From NCBI GenBank assembly GCA_015229045.1, contig JADGCJ010000062.1, forward strand, positions 1 to 18,202: DNA of 18,202 nucleotides, written 5' to 3'. This document shows positions 1-6,070 of the stretch, in pieces; position 1 is the first letter of the stretch; each line of letters begins with the position of its first letter. The stretch comes from Magnetococcales bacterium. Lineage in GTDB: Bacteria > Pseudomonadota > Magnetococcia > Magnetococcales > DC0425bin3. The notes below the pieces were generated by a model, which was given only the letters and a program-made list of their open reading frames with translations, made no database searches and was not told the origin of the DNA. Position numbers and translations under genes: made by a program.

Positions 1-1
1 G

Positions 2-268
2 TTTCTCGAGGAGGTCATGGAGCTGCGCGAGGCCCTGGAGTCCGTGGATACCCGCGCCTCCGACGCCATCCCCCGCCTGGCCTCCCTGAAAACCGATGCC
101 CGGCGGCGTCTGGAATCCGAAGTGGCGCGCGTGGCGGCTCTGTTTCGCGGCAACGGCGACTCCACCCTGGCCGAAATCAACCGTCATCTGGATCGGATGC
201 GCTATCACCGGCGCTATCTGGAAGAGTTGGATCGTCTGGAGGATCGGGCGTTCGATCCGGATGCGTAG
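2..268 (+). CDS. hscB: Co-chaperone HscB, C-terminal part (start lies outside the window)
   Basis: This is the last 88 codons of an open frame that enters from the left edge. The translated segment begins FLEEVMELREALE, matching the C-terminal helical domain of HscB, the J-protein that delivers the IscU scaffold to HscA and stimulates its ATPase. The N-terminal J domain with its HPD motif lies upstream of the window and cannot be checked. The tail ends in a helical stretch (RYHRRYLEELDRLEDRAFD, approximately) as in other HscB proteins. The identification is helped by hscA, fdx and iscX following in the usual order. About 96 nt separate it from hscA. Confidence 0.88.
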   Translation, partial: FLEEVMELREALESVDTRASDAIPRLASLKTDARRRLESEVARVAALFRGNGDSTLAEINRHLDRMRYHRRYLEELDRLEDRAFDPDA

Positions 269-364
269 TTTCGGCTCCAATCAGGAGGCGTCCGGGAGCA
301 CCCACCCTTTCCGGAACCCACCCATCGTTGGTCACCCCCGTCACGATCAGGCAACCAAGCACCC

Positions 365-2251
365 ATGGACATTCTGCTCGACATCACCGAACCCGGACAA
401 TCGCCGCTCCCCCACGAGAACACCCCCCAAAGCCGCAAGCGGGTGGTCGGCATCGACCTGGGCACGACCTTCTCCCTGGTGGCGGCCATCACCATCGATG
501 GCACCCCTTTGTGCATCCCGGACGAAGCGGGGATCCAGGCCATCCCCTCGGTGGTCCATTACGGTCCCAAGGGGTCGGTGCTGGTCGGCTGGCCGGCCCG
601 AGAGCGGTTGGTCCAACACCCGGAATCCACCATCGCCTCGGTAAAACGGTACATGGGACGCGGCGTGGAGGAGATCCGCAACCGCTCCGGCGCCCTGCCC
701 CACGCCCTGGAGGCCGGTGAAGGGGGGATGGTGCGCATTCTGGCGGGCGAGGTGAAAGTCTCTCCGGTCGAGGTGTCGGCGGAGATCCTCAAACTGCTGA
801 AACAGCGCGCCGAAGAGGCCCTGGGCGGAAAACTCCAGGGCGCGGTGATCACGGTGCCGGCCTATTTCGACGACGCGCAACGCCAGGCCACCAAGGATGC
901 CGCCCGCGTGGCCGGCCTGGAGGTGCTGCGCCTGCTCAACGAACCCACCGCCGCCGCCCTGGCCTACGGCCTGGACAAGGGCCACGAAGGGCTCTACGCC
1001 ATCTATGACCTGGGGGGCGGCACCTTCGACATCTCGTTGTTGAAACTGGAAAAAGGGCTGTTCCAGGTGATGGCCACGGGCGGGGATTCGGCCCTGGGCG
1101 GCGATGATCTGGATCAGTGGATCGTCGAGCGTCTGCTGACCAGAATGGGGATCGCCGATCCGGATCCAACCCTGATCCAGAGCTGTCGCAAACTGGCGCG
1201 GGAGCTGAAGGAGCGTCTCTCCAGCGAGGAGACGGTCTCGTTCGATTTGCCGGGCGCCGCACCCCCCAACCAGCGCGAAACATTGACCCGCGAAGCGTTC
1301 GAACAGGGGATCCGCGATCTGGCATGGCGCACGATTCCCATCTGCCGGCGGGTGTTGAAGGATGCCGGGGTCGCCCCGGAGGCCCTGCAAGGGGTGGTGC
1401 TGGTGGGCGGATCGACACGGGTGCCGTTGGTGCGGCGCATGGTGGCGGAGTTTTTCGCCCGCGAGCCGCTGGTGGATCTGGATCCGGATCAGGTGGTAGC
1501 CCTGGGGGCGGCCCATCAGGCCGAGGCGCTGAGCGGCAACACCCCATCCGAGATGCTGCTGCTGGATGTGACGCCCCTCTCACTCGGCATCGAGACCATG
1601 GGCGATCTGGTGGAGAAGCTCGTGCCGCGCAACACGCCGATTCCCACCGCCCGCGCCCAGGAGTTCACCACCTTCAAGGATGGCCAGACTGCCATGGCGG
1701 TGCATGTGGTGCAGGGGGAACGGGAGCTGGCCAGTCAATGCCGCTCGCTGGCCCGCTTCGAGTTGCGCGGCATCCCCCCCATGACCGCCGGCGCGGCGCG
1801 CATCCGGGTCACCTACCAGGTGGACGCGGATGGACTGCTGACGGTCTCGGCCCGGGAGGAGACCACCGGCGTGGAGCAATCGATCGCGGTCAAGCCCTCC
1901 TATGGCCTGACGGACGACGAGATCGCCGACATGTTGCGGGATGCGATGCGCCATGGCGAGTCGGATATGCGTGCCCGTCTGCTCAACGAGGCGCGGGTGG
2001 AGGCCAATCGGGTGCTGGCCGCGGCGGAAGCGGCCCTGCGCGAGGATGGCGACCTGTTGAACGAGGCGGAGACCCAACAGGTCAAGGGGGTGATGGTGAC
2101 CCTCTGGGAGACGACCCAGGGTGATTCGGCGGAGCGGATCAACGAGCAGGTGAGCCGAATGGATCTCCAGACGCGCTTTTTTGCCCAACGGCGCATGGAC
2201 CGGAGCTTGCAGAAGGCGATGACCGGTCGCAAGGTGGATGATTTTGCATGA
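365..2251 (+). CDS. hscA: Fe-S assembly Hsp70 chaperone HscA
   Basis: HscA is the specialised Hsp70 that uses ATP to promote transfer of the nascent Fe-S cluster from IscU to acceptor proteins in the cytoplasm. The 628-residue product is close to the usual length (E. coli about 616). Visible Hsp70 signatures are the N-terminal phosphate loop [12 protein letters not shown] (about residues 29-40), [13 protein letters not shown] (about 195), the second phosphate loop [10 protein letters not shown] starting at D215, and [15 protein letters not shown] (about 345). The substrate-binding domain follows, with the TPLSLGIET segment. The N-terminus ([17 protein letters not shown]) resembles that of other HscA proteins, supporting this start, although the Shine-Dalgarno is weak. 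Its stop codon is followed closely by fdx. No EEVD tail is present, as expected for a bacterial protein. Confidence 0.97.
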   Translation: MDILLDITEPGQSPLPHENTPQSRKRVVGIDLGTTFSLVAAITIDGTPLCIPDEAGIQAIPSVVHYGPKGSVLVGWPARERLVQHPESTIASVKRYMGRGVEEIRNRSGALPHALEAGEGGMVRILAGEVKVSPVEVSAEILKLLKQRAEEALGGKLQGAVITVPAYFDDAQRQATKDAARVAGLEVLRLLNEPTAAALAYGLDKGHEGLYAIYDLGGGTFDISLLKLEKGLFQVMATGGDSALGGDDLDQWIVERLLTRMGIADPDPTLIQSCRKLARELKERLSSEETVSFDLPGAAPPNQRETLTREAFEQGIRDLAWRTIPICRRVLKDAGVAPEALQGVVLVGGSTRVPLVRRMVAEFFAREPLVDLDPDQVVALGAAHQAEALSGNTPSEMLLLDVTPLSLGIETMGDLVEKLVPRNTPIPTARAQEFTTFKDGQTAMAVHVVQGERELASQCRSLARFELRGIPPMTAGAARIRVTYQVDADGLLTVSAREETTGVEQSIAVKPSYGLTDDEIADMLRDAMRHGESDMRARLLNEARVEANRVLAAAEAALREDGDLLNEAETQQVKGVMVTLWETTQGDSAERINEQVSRMDLQTRFFAQRRMDRSLQKAMTGRKVDDFA

Positions 2252-2268
2252 ACGATCGAGGTGATAAC

Positions 2269-2610
2269 ATGATCCAGGTAACCTTTTTGCCCGACAACCG
2301 CACCGTGGAGGCCGAGGCTGGCGACTCGCTTCTGGAGGTGGCCCACCATCACGGCATCCCCCTGGAGGGGGCGTGCGAGGGGGCATTGGCCTGTTCCACC
2401 TGTCATGTGATCGTGGCCCCGGAGTGGATCGATCGTCTGGACCCGGCGGATGAGCGCGAGGAGGACATGCTCGACAAGGCGTTTGGCCTGACCTCGACCA
2501 GTCGTCTCGGGTGTCAGATCATTCTGGACGACACATTGGATGGTCTGGTGGTGACCATTCCGCCCTATTCGATCAACATCAGCGTGGACAAGAAGGGAGC
2601 CCGCTCATGA
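2269..2610 (+). CDS. fdx: ISC-type [2Fe-2S] ferredoxin
   Basis: This is the adrenodoxin-like [2Fe-2S] ferredoxin of the Isc operon, thought to supply electrons for cluster assembly on IscU. With this start the protein is 113 residues. The cluster ligands are visible as C36, C42, C45 and C82, in the C-x5-C-x2-C then distant C arrangement of Fdx. The start at 2269 is preferred because AGGTGATAACATG gives a good ribosome-binding site and the protein length matches the family. An in-frame ATG at 2248 overlaps the hscA stop (ATGA) and would add seven residues, so it remains possible. The stop overlaps the iscX start by 4 bp. Confidence 0.94.
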   Translation: MIQVTFLPDNRTVEAEAGDSLLEVAHHHGIPLEGACEGALACSTCHVIVAPEWIDRLDPADEREEDMLDKAFGLTSTSRLGCQIILDDTLDGLVVTIPPYSINISVDKKGARS

Positions 2611-2798
2611 AATGGACCGATACCCATGAAATCGCCATGGCCCTGGCCGACTCCATGCCGGAACAGGATCCGATGGGGGTGCGTTTCACGGAGCTGATGG
2701 ATTGGGTGATAAACCTGCCCGGCTTCGACGACACCCCCCAACGGTGCAACGAAAAGATCCTGGAGGCGATCCAGATGGCCTGGATGGATGAGATGTAG
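2607..2798 (+). CDS. iscX: Fe-S assembly protein IscX
   Basis: IscX is a small acidic protein that binds IscS and iron and modulates the rate of cluster assembly. The 63-residue product begins MKWTDTHEIAMALAD and contains VRFTELMDWVINLPGFDD and NEKILEAIQMAWMDEM, closely following the E. coli pattern (66 residues). It starts by an ATGA overlap with fdx, so translation is probably coupled. It is the last Isc gene; the next 260 bases lack a gene until the tRNA. Confidence 0.95.
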   Translation: MKWTDTHEIAMALADSMPEQDPMGVRFTELMDWVINLPGFDDTPQRCNEKILEAIQMAWMDEM

Positions 2799-2961
2799 GC
2801 GAGCGGGACAACCGGGGAGGAGGCATTTTTTCCTTGCATCCTGACGCTTTGGGAGGCGTTCAGGCGCGGACCCGAAAGGCGCGGCCCCACCACCCGTGCC
2901 CCCCTGGAATCCCAATCGGGCATTGCCGCCAAAAAAAATCGCCCGATGCACACAATTCCGG
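2799..2961. other. Intergenic stretch after iscX
   Basis: I see no gene here. The only structure is a 7-bp inverted repeat, ATCGGGC (2915-2921) with GCCCGAT (2941-2947), whose 19-nt loop contains a run of eight A. It has no T-run on the plus strand, so it is not a convincing terminator for the isc operon. Confidence 0.4.
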
Positions 2962-2990
2962 TTCACACGGTCCGCGGCGCGTGCTATCAT
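2962..2990 (+). promoter_or_regulatory. Sigma-70-type promoter of the tRNA-Lys gene
   Basis: A -35 box TTCACA (2962-2967) and a -10 box TATCAT (2985-2990) each match the consensus at five of six positions and are separated by exactly 17 bp. The sequence after the -10 box starts with GGTGG, a GC-rich discriminator like those of stable-RNA promoters under growth-rate control. Transcription would start near 2997, leaving about 65 nt of 5' leader before the mature tRNA. Confidence 0.7.
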
Positions 2991-3006
2991 GGTGGTTTAT
3001 TGATTA

Positions 3007-3051
3007 CGCCGAAAAAGGCAACCTGTCGTACCCACGACAGCCCCTTCGGCG
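3007..3051 (+). other. Nested hairpin in the tRNA-Lys precursor leader
   Basis: Two nested perfect stems are visible: CGCCGAA (3007-3013) pairs with TTCGGCG (3045-3051), and inside it CTGTCGT (3023-3029) pairs with ACGACAG (3034-3040) around a 4-nt loop. It lies between the predicted transcription start and the tRNA, so it would be part of the precursor removed by RNase P. Its role is unknown. Confidence 0.5.
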
Positions 3052-3061
3052 CGAAGCGGAT

Positions 3062-3137
3062 GGGCCGTTAGCTCAGTTGGTAGAGCAGCAGACTTTTAAT
3101 CTGCGGGTCACAGGTTCGACTCCTGTACGGCTCACCA
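3062..3137 (+). tRNA. tRNA-Lys (anticodon UUU)
   Basis: A complete 76-nt cloverleaf can be folded. The acceptor stem is GGGCCGT with ACGGCTC (one G-U pair), the D-stem is GCTC/GAGC, the anticodon stem is GCAGA/TCTGC with loop CTTTTAA (anticodon TTT at 3095-3097), and the T-stem is ACAGG/CCTGT with a TTCGACT loop. The CCA end is encoded (3135-3137). It reads AAA and AAG lysine codons. tRNA genes like this are common integration sites for mobile elements, and the accessory region begins right after it. Confidence 0.98.
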
Positions 3138-3153
3138 TTAAAATCAAGCACTT

Positions 3154-3181
3154 AGAGCCACTCGCAAGGTGGCTCTTTTTG
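3154..3181 (+). terminator. Rho-independent terminator of the tRNA-Lys transcript
   Basis: A perfect 8-bp stem, AGAGCCAC (3154-3161) with GTGGCTCT (3169-3176), encloses a 7-nt loop and is followed directly by a T-run. It lies 17 nt after the tRNA CCA end. Confidence 0.85.
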
Positions 3182-3185
3182 TTTC

Positions 3186-3206
3186 TAGTACCCACATAGT
3201 ACCCAC
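3186..3206. repeat. Tandem 10-bp direct repeat TAGTACCCAC, possible integrase arm-type sites
   Basis: TAGTACCCAC occurs perfectly at 3186-3195 and again at 3197-3206, an 11-bp spacing of one helical turn. The core GTACCCAC occurs once more at 3028-3035, upstream of the tRNA. Short direct repeats on one DNA face just past a tRNA gene are what tyrosine integrases often bind. No integrase gene is in the window, so the role as an attachment remnant is inference. Confidence 0.35.
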
Positions 3207-3384
3207 CAGAAAGCAAATCCACCCTACGACAGGGTGACAGCAGCGTTCATGCGTCACGGGTGCGCATACCCAGAAACGTCAAAACAGAACCGTCAAAACG
3301 GATGAGCCGTGCGCCGTAGCCAACCCGCGACACAATTAAAAGAATCAGCCTTCAGCTTGCCCCTCGATGTACCTGCAAGGGGAT

Positions 3385-3660
3385 GCCCGTTGCGGCCTCT
3401 GGAACGCTTCTGGTGCGCTCCACGACGCAGATTCAACAATCCCTCTCCACACACACCAGCCCGTGACAAGGTGTCTGGCATCATCCCACGTTGATGGCAA
3501 CCGAGAAGCGGCGAGTATGAATGCCCGTTGCGGCCTTTGTGTGCGCGTCTGGCGGGTTCCGCAACACGAACCGACATTCCACCTTTCCAATGCACGCCCC
3601 CCCCGCGATACTGTGTCTGGCATCGTCAATCTTCCTGTTGATGCATCCCGAAGCGGTTAT
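3385..3660. repeat. Degenerate tandem duplication, about 140-bp unit
   Basis: Two copies lie head to tail. Each starts with GCCCGTTGCGGCCT (3385 and 3523), followed by a variable CGC..CTGG stretch. Each has GTGTCTGGCATC later (3471 and 3612) and GTTGATG plus an AAGCGG end (about 3490 and 3637). The 138-141 bp offsets between matching landmarks show a diverged tandem duplication. Several frames are open through it on both strands, but they look like by-products of the repeat and not genes. The flanking stretches 3207-3384 and 3661-3856 hold nothing I can identify. Confidence 0.6.
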
Positions 3661-3856
3661 AGCGGACGCATGACCATCAAAAGTCGCCATGTCGCCAGGG
3701 GGGTGAACACGCTTTTCAATTTTCTCGCTCTTGGCTGGCTACATGGCTACATGGCGACAGGCCTTCCTCCCCACTCCTGAGCGATAGAATCGGATCCGCG
3801 AACGCCTCGGCTTGCGGGTTCCCTTCCAGGCCGGCATGATCCCCACCGTAACGGAT

Positions 3857-4000
3857 CTCCCGTTATGGCCTTTGTGCGCACGTCTGATACGATCCACGGC
3901 ACGGCCTCAACCAGTGCGCACCACCCGCCGACACAGGAGGAACCAGCATGAACGCCCGTTGCGGCCTCTGTGCGTTCGTCTGTTGCGCTCCACGACAATG
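3857..4000. repeat. Second cluster of the GCCCGTTGCGGCCT-type repeat
   Basis: Two further copies of the same core occur: a diverged one at 3857-3902 (CTCCCGTTATGGCCTTTGTG) and a close one at 3954-4000, the latter followed by CTGTGCG and a CGCTCCACGAC end shared with the copy at 3385. Spacing here is about 97 bp, so the unit is shorter than in the first cluster. The sequence from 4001 to 4204 has no supported gene; it holds a 12-bp palindrome, TCGATATATCGA, at 4188-4199. Confidence 0.5.
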
Positions 4001-4204
4001 GCTGCACCCCTTTTTCCCGTCCAATGCGTACCGGCACACAGCACGCCTTGCATGAGCTTGCAAGAAGGGGCAGCGACCAGAGGTTATGGCGTTTGGAATC
4101 AAGGAGCATCATTCTGAAATCAGAACGAAAATCGAAATTCGGAAAGAGCAAAAAGCAAACTGCCCGGCGTCGATAGTTCGGGTTTAGTCGATATATCGAT
4201 GCCC

Positions 4205-4333
4205 ATGTATCTGATCGAGGTGAATGATCCCGCCATGGGAATCCCCTGGCGCGGAAAGACCAAAGAGGTCCGTCACTCGGTCGGCGATTTCCCAACCATC
4301 ACCCTCGATTTGGTCCGCCATGTCCCTGCTTGA
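4205..4333 (+). CDS. Small hypothetical protein (42 aa)
   Basis: This short frame encodes 42 residues, beginning MYLIEVNDPAMGIPWRGK and ending in LDLVRHVPA. I do not recognise the family. It is listed because its stop overlaps the start of the next small frame by 14 bp, an arrangement typical of coupled genes and not of random frames, and because its composition looks protein-like. The pair sits alone in the repeat-rich island edge and may be a remnant of a mobile element. No clear ribosome-binding site precedes it, and a 12-bp palindrome lies just upstream. Confidence 0.4.
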   Translation: MYLIEVNDPAMGIPWRGKTKEVRHSVGDFPTITLDLVRHVPA

Positions 4334-4538
4334 TGATCTGCAAGCCATCCTTGCCCCAGATCAGCAAACGCCGGGCCGCGTTGTCGCCGTGCGCGGTGCC
4401 ATTGTCCGTGTAGCCACCAGTCATGGCCTCGTCGAAGCAACCACGACGGAGGATCTGGTGCTGGGTGATCTGGTGGTGATCCGGGAACGCCGGGCTGAAA
4501 AGATGAATCGCGGGCTGGGGCGGGTGTTTTTTGTATGA
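4320..4538 (+). CDS. Small hypothetical protein, beta-rich (72 aa)
   Basis: The 72-residue product starts MSLLDDLQAILAPDQQTPGR and continues with alternating hydrophobic residues (GRVVAVRGAIVRVA, then LVLGDLVVIRERR). This pattern suggests a small beta-barrel of OB or SH3 type; I cannot name the family. It overlaps the preceding 42-codon frame by 14 bp, and a hairpin follows 14 nt after its stop. The ATG at 4320 fits the N-terminus better than the in-frame ATG at 4224, which would run through the whole preceding frame. It is transcribed in the same direction as the CRISPR operon but is separated from it by about 420 bp. Confidence 0.5.
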   Translation: MSLLDDLQAILAPDQQTPGRVVAVRGAIVRVATSHGLVEATTTEDLVLGDLVVIRERRAEKMNRGLGRVFFV

Positions 4539-4551
4539 GTCGGCAAGGAGG

Positions 4552-4588
4552 GTGCTGGACTCAACCCGATGATCAGGGAATCCAGCAC
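4552..4588 (+). terminator. Hairpin after the small ORF pair, possible terminator
   Basis: GTGCTGGA (4552-4559) pairs perfectly with TCCAGCAC (4581-4588), and a CCC/GGG pair closes inside the loop. There is no T-run after it, so it is either a weak terminator or one copy of a dispersed palindromic repeat (see 4704-4736). Confidence 0.35.
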
Positions 4589-4703
4589 GCATCTTTGTCA
4601 GCAGGCTGAGGCGAGTTCGCCGCCGCTCCTGCCTCTTCCATTGCTCCGCGTCCATGCGTCCTCCAGAAGTCCGGTGTATTGGTTGGTACCCGTGGCCCAT
4701 GCG

Positions 4704-4736
4704 CGCAGGACTCGACCCGTGGATGGGGAATCCATT
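4704..4736. repeat. Second copy of the palindromic element at 4554-4586
   Basis: This copy shares GGACTC, ACCCG and GGGAATCCA blocks in the same order and spacing as 4554-4586, 150 bp upstream, with a few substitutions. It is probably a dispersed non-coding repeat. The rest of 4589-4863 shows no gene I can support; frames there are short and lack family resemblance. Confidence 0.4.
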
Positions 4737-4863
4737 GCTGGATGGGATTTTGGCAGATTCTGGTGGTGAATGCCAGAGTTGCAGGCTGGTTCACCAGCTT
4801 TTCGGCACGAAATCATCCGTATTGGCCATGCGCAGGGTGTCGCCGGTTTGCTCGATTTATTCT

Positions 4864-4885
4864 TCCACATGGTGTCCACATGGTG
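4864..4885 (+). promoter_or_regulatory. Perfect 11-bp tandem direct repeat, candidate operator
   Basis: TCCACATGGTG occurs twice without a gap, at 4864-4874 and 4875-4885. An 11-bp period places both copies on the same face of the helix. The repeat ends 4 bp before a suboptimal -35 box, which is where an activator of the OmpR type would bind as a dimer on direct repeats. The first gene of the operon encodes a protein with a C-terminal winged-helix-like region, making it a candidate ligand. Function is inferred, not shown. Confidence 0.4.
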
Positions 4886-4889
4886 GCGC

Positions 4890-4918
4890 TTGCCGTTACC
4901 CGGATGTTATGGAATAAT
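4890..4918 (+). promoter_or_regulatory. Candidate promoter of the type III-A cas operon
   Basis: TTGCCG (4890-4895, four of six matches) and AATAAT (4913-4918, five of six) are spaced by 17 bp. Transcription would start near 4925, about 33 nt before the first start codon. The weak -35 box next to a direct repeat is compatible with activator dependence. Confidence 0.4.
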
Positions 4919-4957
4919 TCATTTTGACTACCTTGAAGATGCATGGAGAAATAAAGC

Positions 4958-6070
4958 ATGAACTACTTTGTTAACCATTTAGTTGTCATGGCTGGACTGA
5001 CTCCGCAGGTAATTACTGAGGCGTTATATGTGCTTCATGTGCGAGAGCATCGGGTTGTGACAAGAATTTCAATAATAACCAGTTCGGAAGGGGCAGAAGC
5101 CGTGGAGAATGCGCTTCTGCTTACCCGTGATCCTCCCATGGATCAGTTTTGTCGAGATTACGGACTTCCCAGGAGTAACATACGGTTCGGACTGGAAGAC
5201 TTGCACCGTGTCTGGCCTAGCCGCATGGTGGAAACCGGGGTCCAATCAGTCAATTTGGATGCCTTGATGACCTTGATGGCCGAATGGTGTGCGGACGGGG
5301 AACCTCCTGTCACCGCCTGCGTGGCCGGAGGCCGTAAAGATATGGCAGTACTGTTTGCCCAGGTATTCAGCCTGCTTGCCCGTCCAGAGGATCGGTTGGG
5401 TCATCTGCTGGTTTCGCCCCAATTCGAAAATCTGGCAGAATTTTTTTATCCGCCTCCGCATCCAGAAATCTTGGCGGTACACCGTAGTGGGGGGGTGACG
5501 TTTTTAAACAGTGCCGATGCGCGGGTAGAATTGCTGGAAATCCCCTTGATCAGGCTGCGTTCGCTGCTGGACGAGGAGACTAGGCGGGGACTCGTATCGC
5601 TGGAGACCGCTCGGCAGCGGGTACAGATGGGAGTGGAAAATCTGGATCTCACCTTACGTTTGCAACTCGCATCTCGTCAAGTGACACATGGAGGAAGGAG
5701 CGTGGTGTTGCCGCCCAGGGAATTTGCAGTTTTGCTGTTTTTCGCGCGCGTCCGACACGAAGGCGTAAACGGTGGGTGGATCCCGACGCGGGTACTGGAT
5801 GAATCGCGTTATGTTACGGCATTATCGGATGCCTATCGCAACGTGATGGGATATGAAAGAATTTCTGAAGAAGACGGAATCATACCCTATCACCGAAATG
5901 GTACGGTGAACTACAGTGAACTCAAATTAAAGGTAACTCATGCTATTTCCAAGATTAAGTCGCGTCTTGGGGTGGCGCACCCCGGACGAGTGCAATCCCG
6001 CCCCGCACGCGGGGGCAAGGAATACGGACTGGATATGGATTCACGACATCTCTTGATCGACGAGGCATGA
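4958..6070 (+). CDS. NE0113-family CARF protein with C-terminal winged-helix-like region (annotated as Csm6 / ring nuclease in databases)
   Basis: The N-terminal 200 residues are a CARF domain of the NE0113 type (TIGR02584, often named CRISPR-associated ring nuclease Csm6). The first strand and loop VVMAGLTPQVITEALY is at 9-24, the ligand-site motif AGGRKDMA at 123-130, and LVSPQFE at 151-157. Such domains bind cyclic oligoadenylate and some degrade it. No HEPN R-x4-6-H motif is present, so this is not a typical Csm6 ribonuclease. Residues about 240-340 (VVLPPREFAVLLFFARVRHEG, then YSELKLKVTHAISKIKSRLG, written in parts) look like an OmpR-type winged helix. A good GGAG site lies 9 nt before the ATG. 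The stop overlaps cas10 by 4 bp. It may be a sensor-regulator, a ring nuclease, or both. Confidence 0.82.
   Translation: MNYFVNHLVVMAGLTPQVITEALYVLHVREHRVVTRISIITSSEGAEAVENALLLTRDPPMDQFCRDYGLPRSNIRFGLEDLHRVWPSRMVETGVQSVNLDALMTLMAEWCADGEPPVTACVAGGRKDMAVLFAQVFSLLARPEDRLGHLLVSPQFENLAEFFYPPPHPEILAVHRSGGVTFLNSADARVELLEIPLIRLRSLLDEETRRGLVSLETARQRVQMGVENLDLTLRLQLASRQVTHGGRSVVLPPREFAVLLFFARVRHEGVNGGWIPTRVLDESRYVTALSDAYRNVMGYERISEEDGIIPYHRNGTVNYSELKLKVTHAISKIKSRLGVAHPGRVQSRPARGGKEYGLDMDSRHLLIDEA

Noticed and set aside
347..1516. Long open frame of 389 codons on the minus strand opposite hscA
   Set aside because: It is antisense to a clear Hsp70 gene, has no family resemblance, and is a common artefact of GC-rich third positions.
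1580..2386. Minus-strand frame of 268 codons opposite the end of hscA and start of fdx
   Set aside because: It overlaps two well supported genes and its product looks like low-complexity antisense translation.
2915..2947. Inverted repeat ATCGGGC/GCCCGAT after iscX as a terminator of the isc operon
   Set aside because: The loop is long and the A-run lies inside the loop, with no T-run after the stem on the plus strand.
2834..3199. Plus-strand frame of 121 codons across the tRNA-Lys gene
   Set aside because: It runs through the tRNA promoter, the tRNA and its terminator, and cannot be a gene.
3747..4295. Minus-strand frame of 182 codons in the repeat region
   Set aside because: Its only pattern comes from translating the DNA repeat (ERTEAATGVHAG-like segments); no domain is recognisable and no ribosome-binding site is seen.
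4958..6070. Calling the first operon gene a true Csm6 HEPN ribonuclease
   Set aside because: No R-x4-6-H motif is present in the C-terminal half; the region looks like a winged helix, so the database name Csm6 is misleading about its activity.
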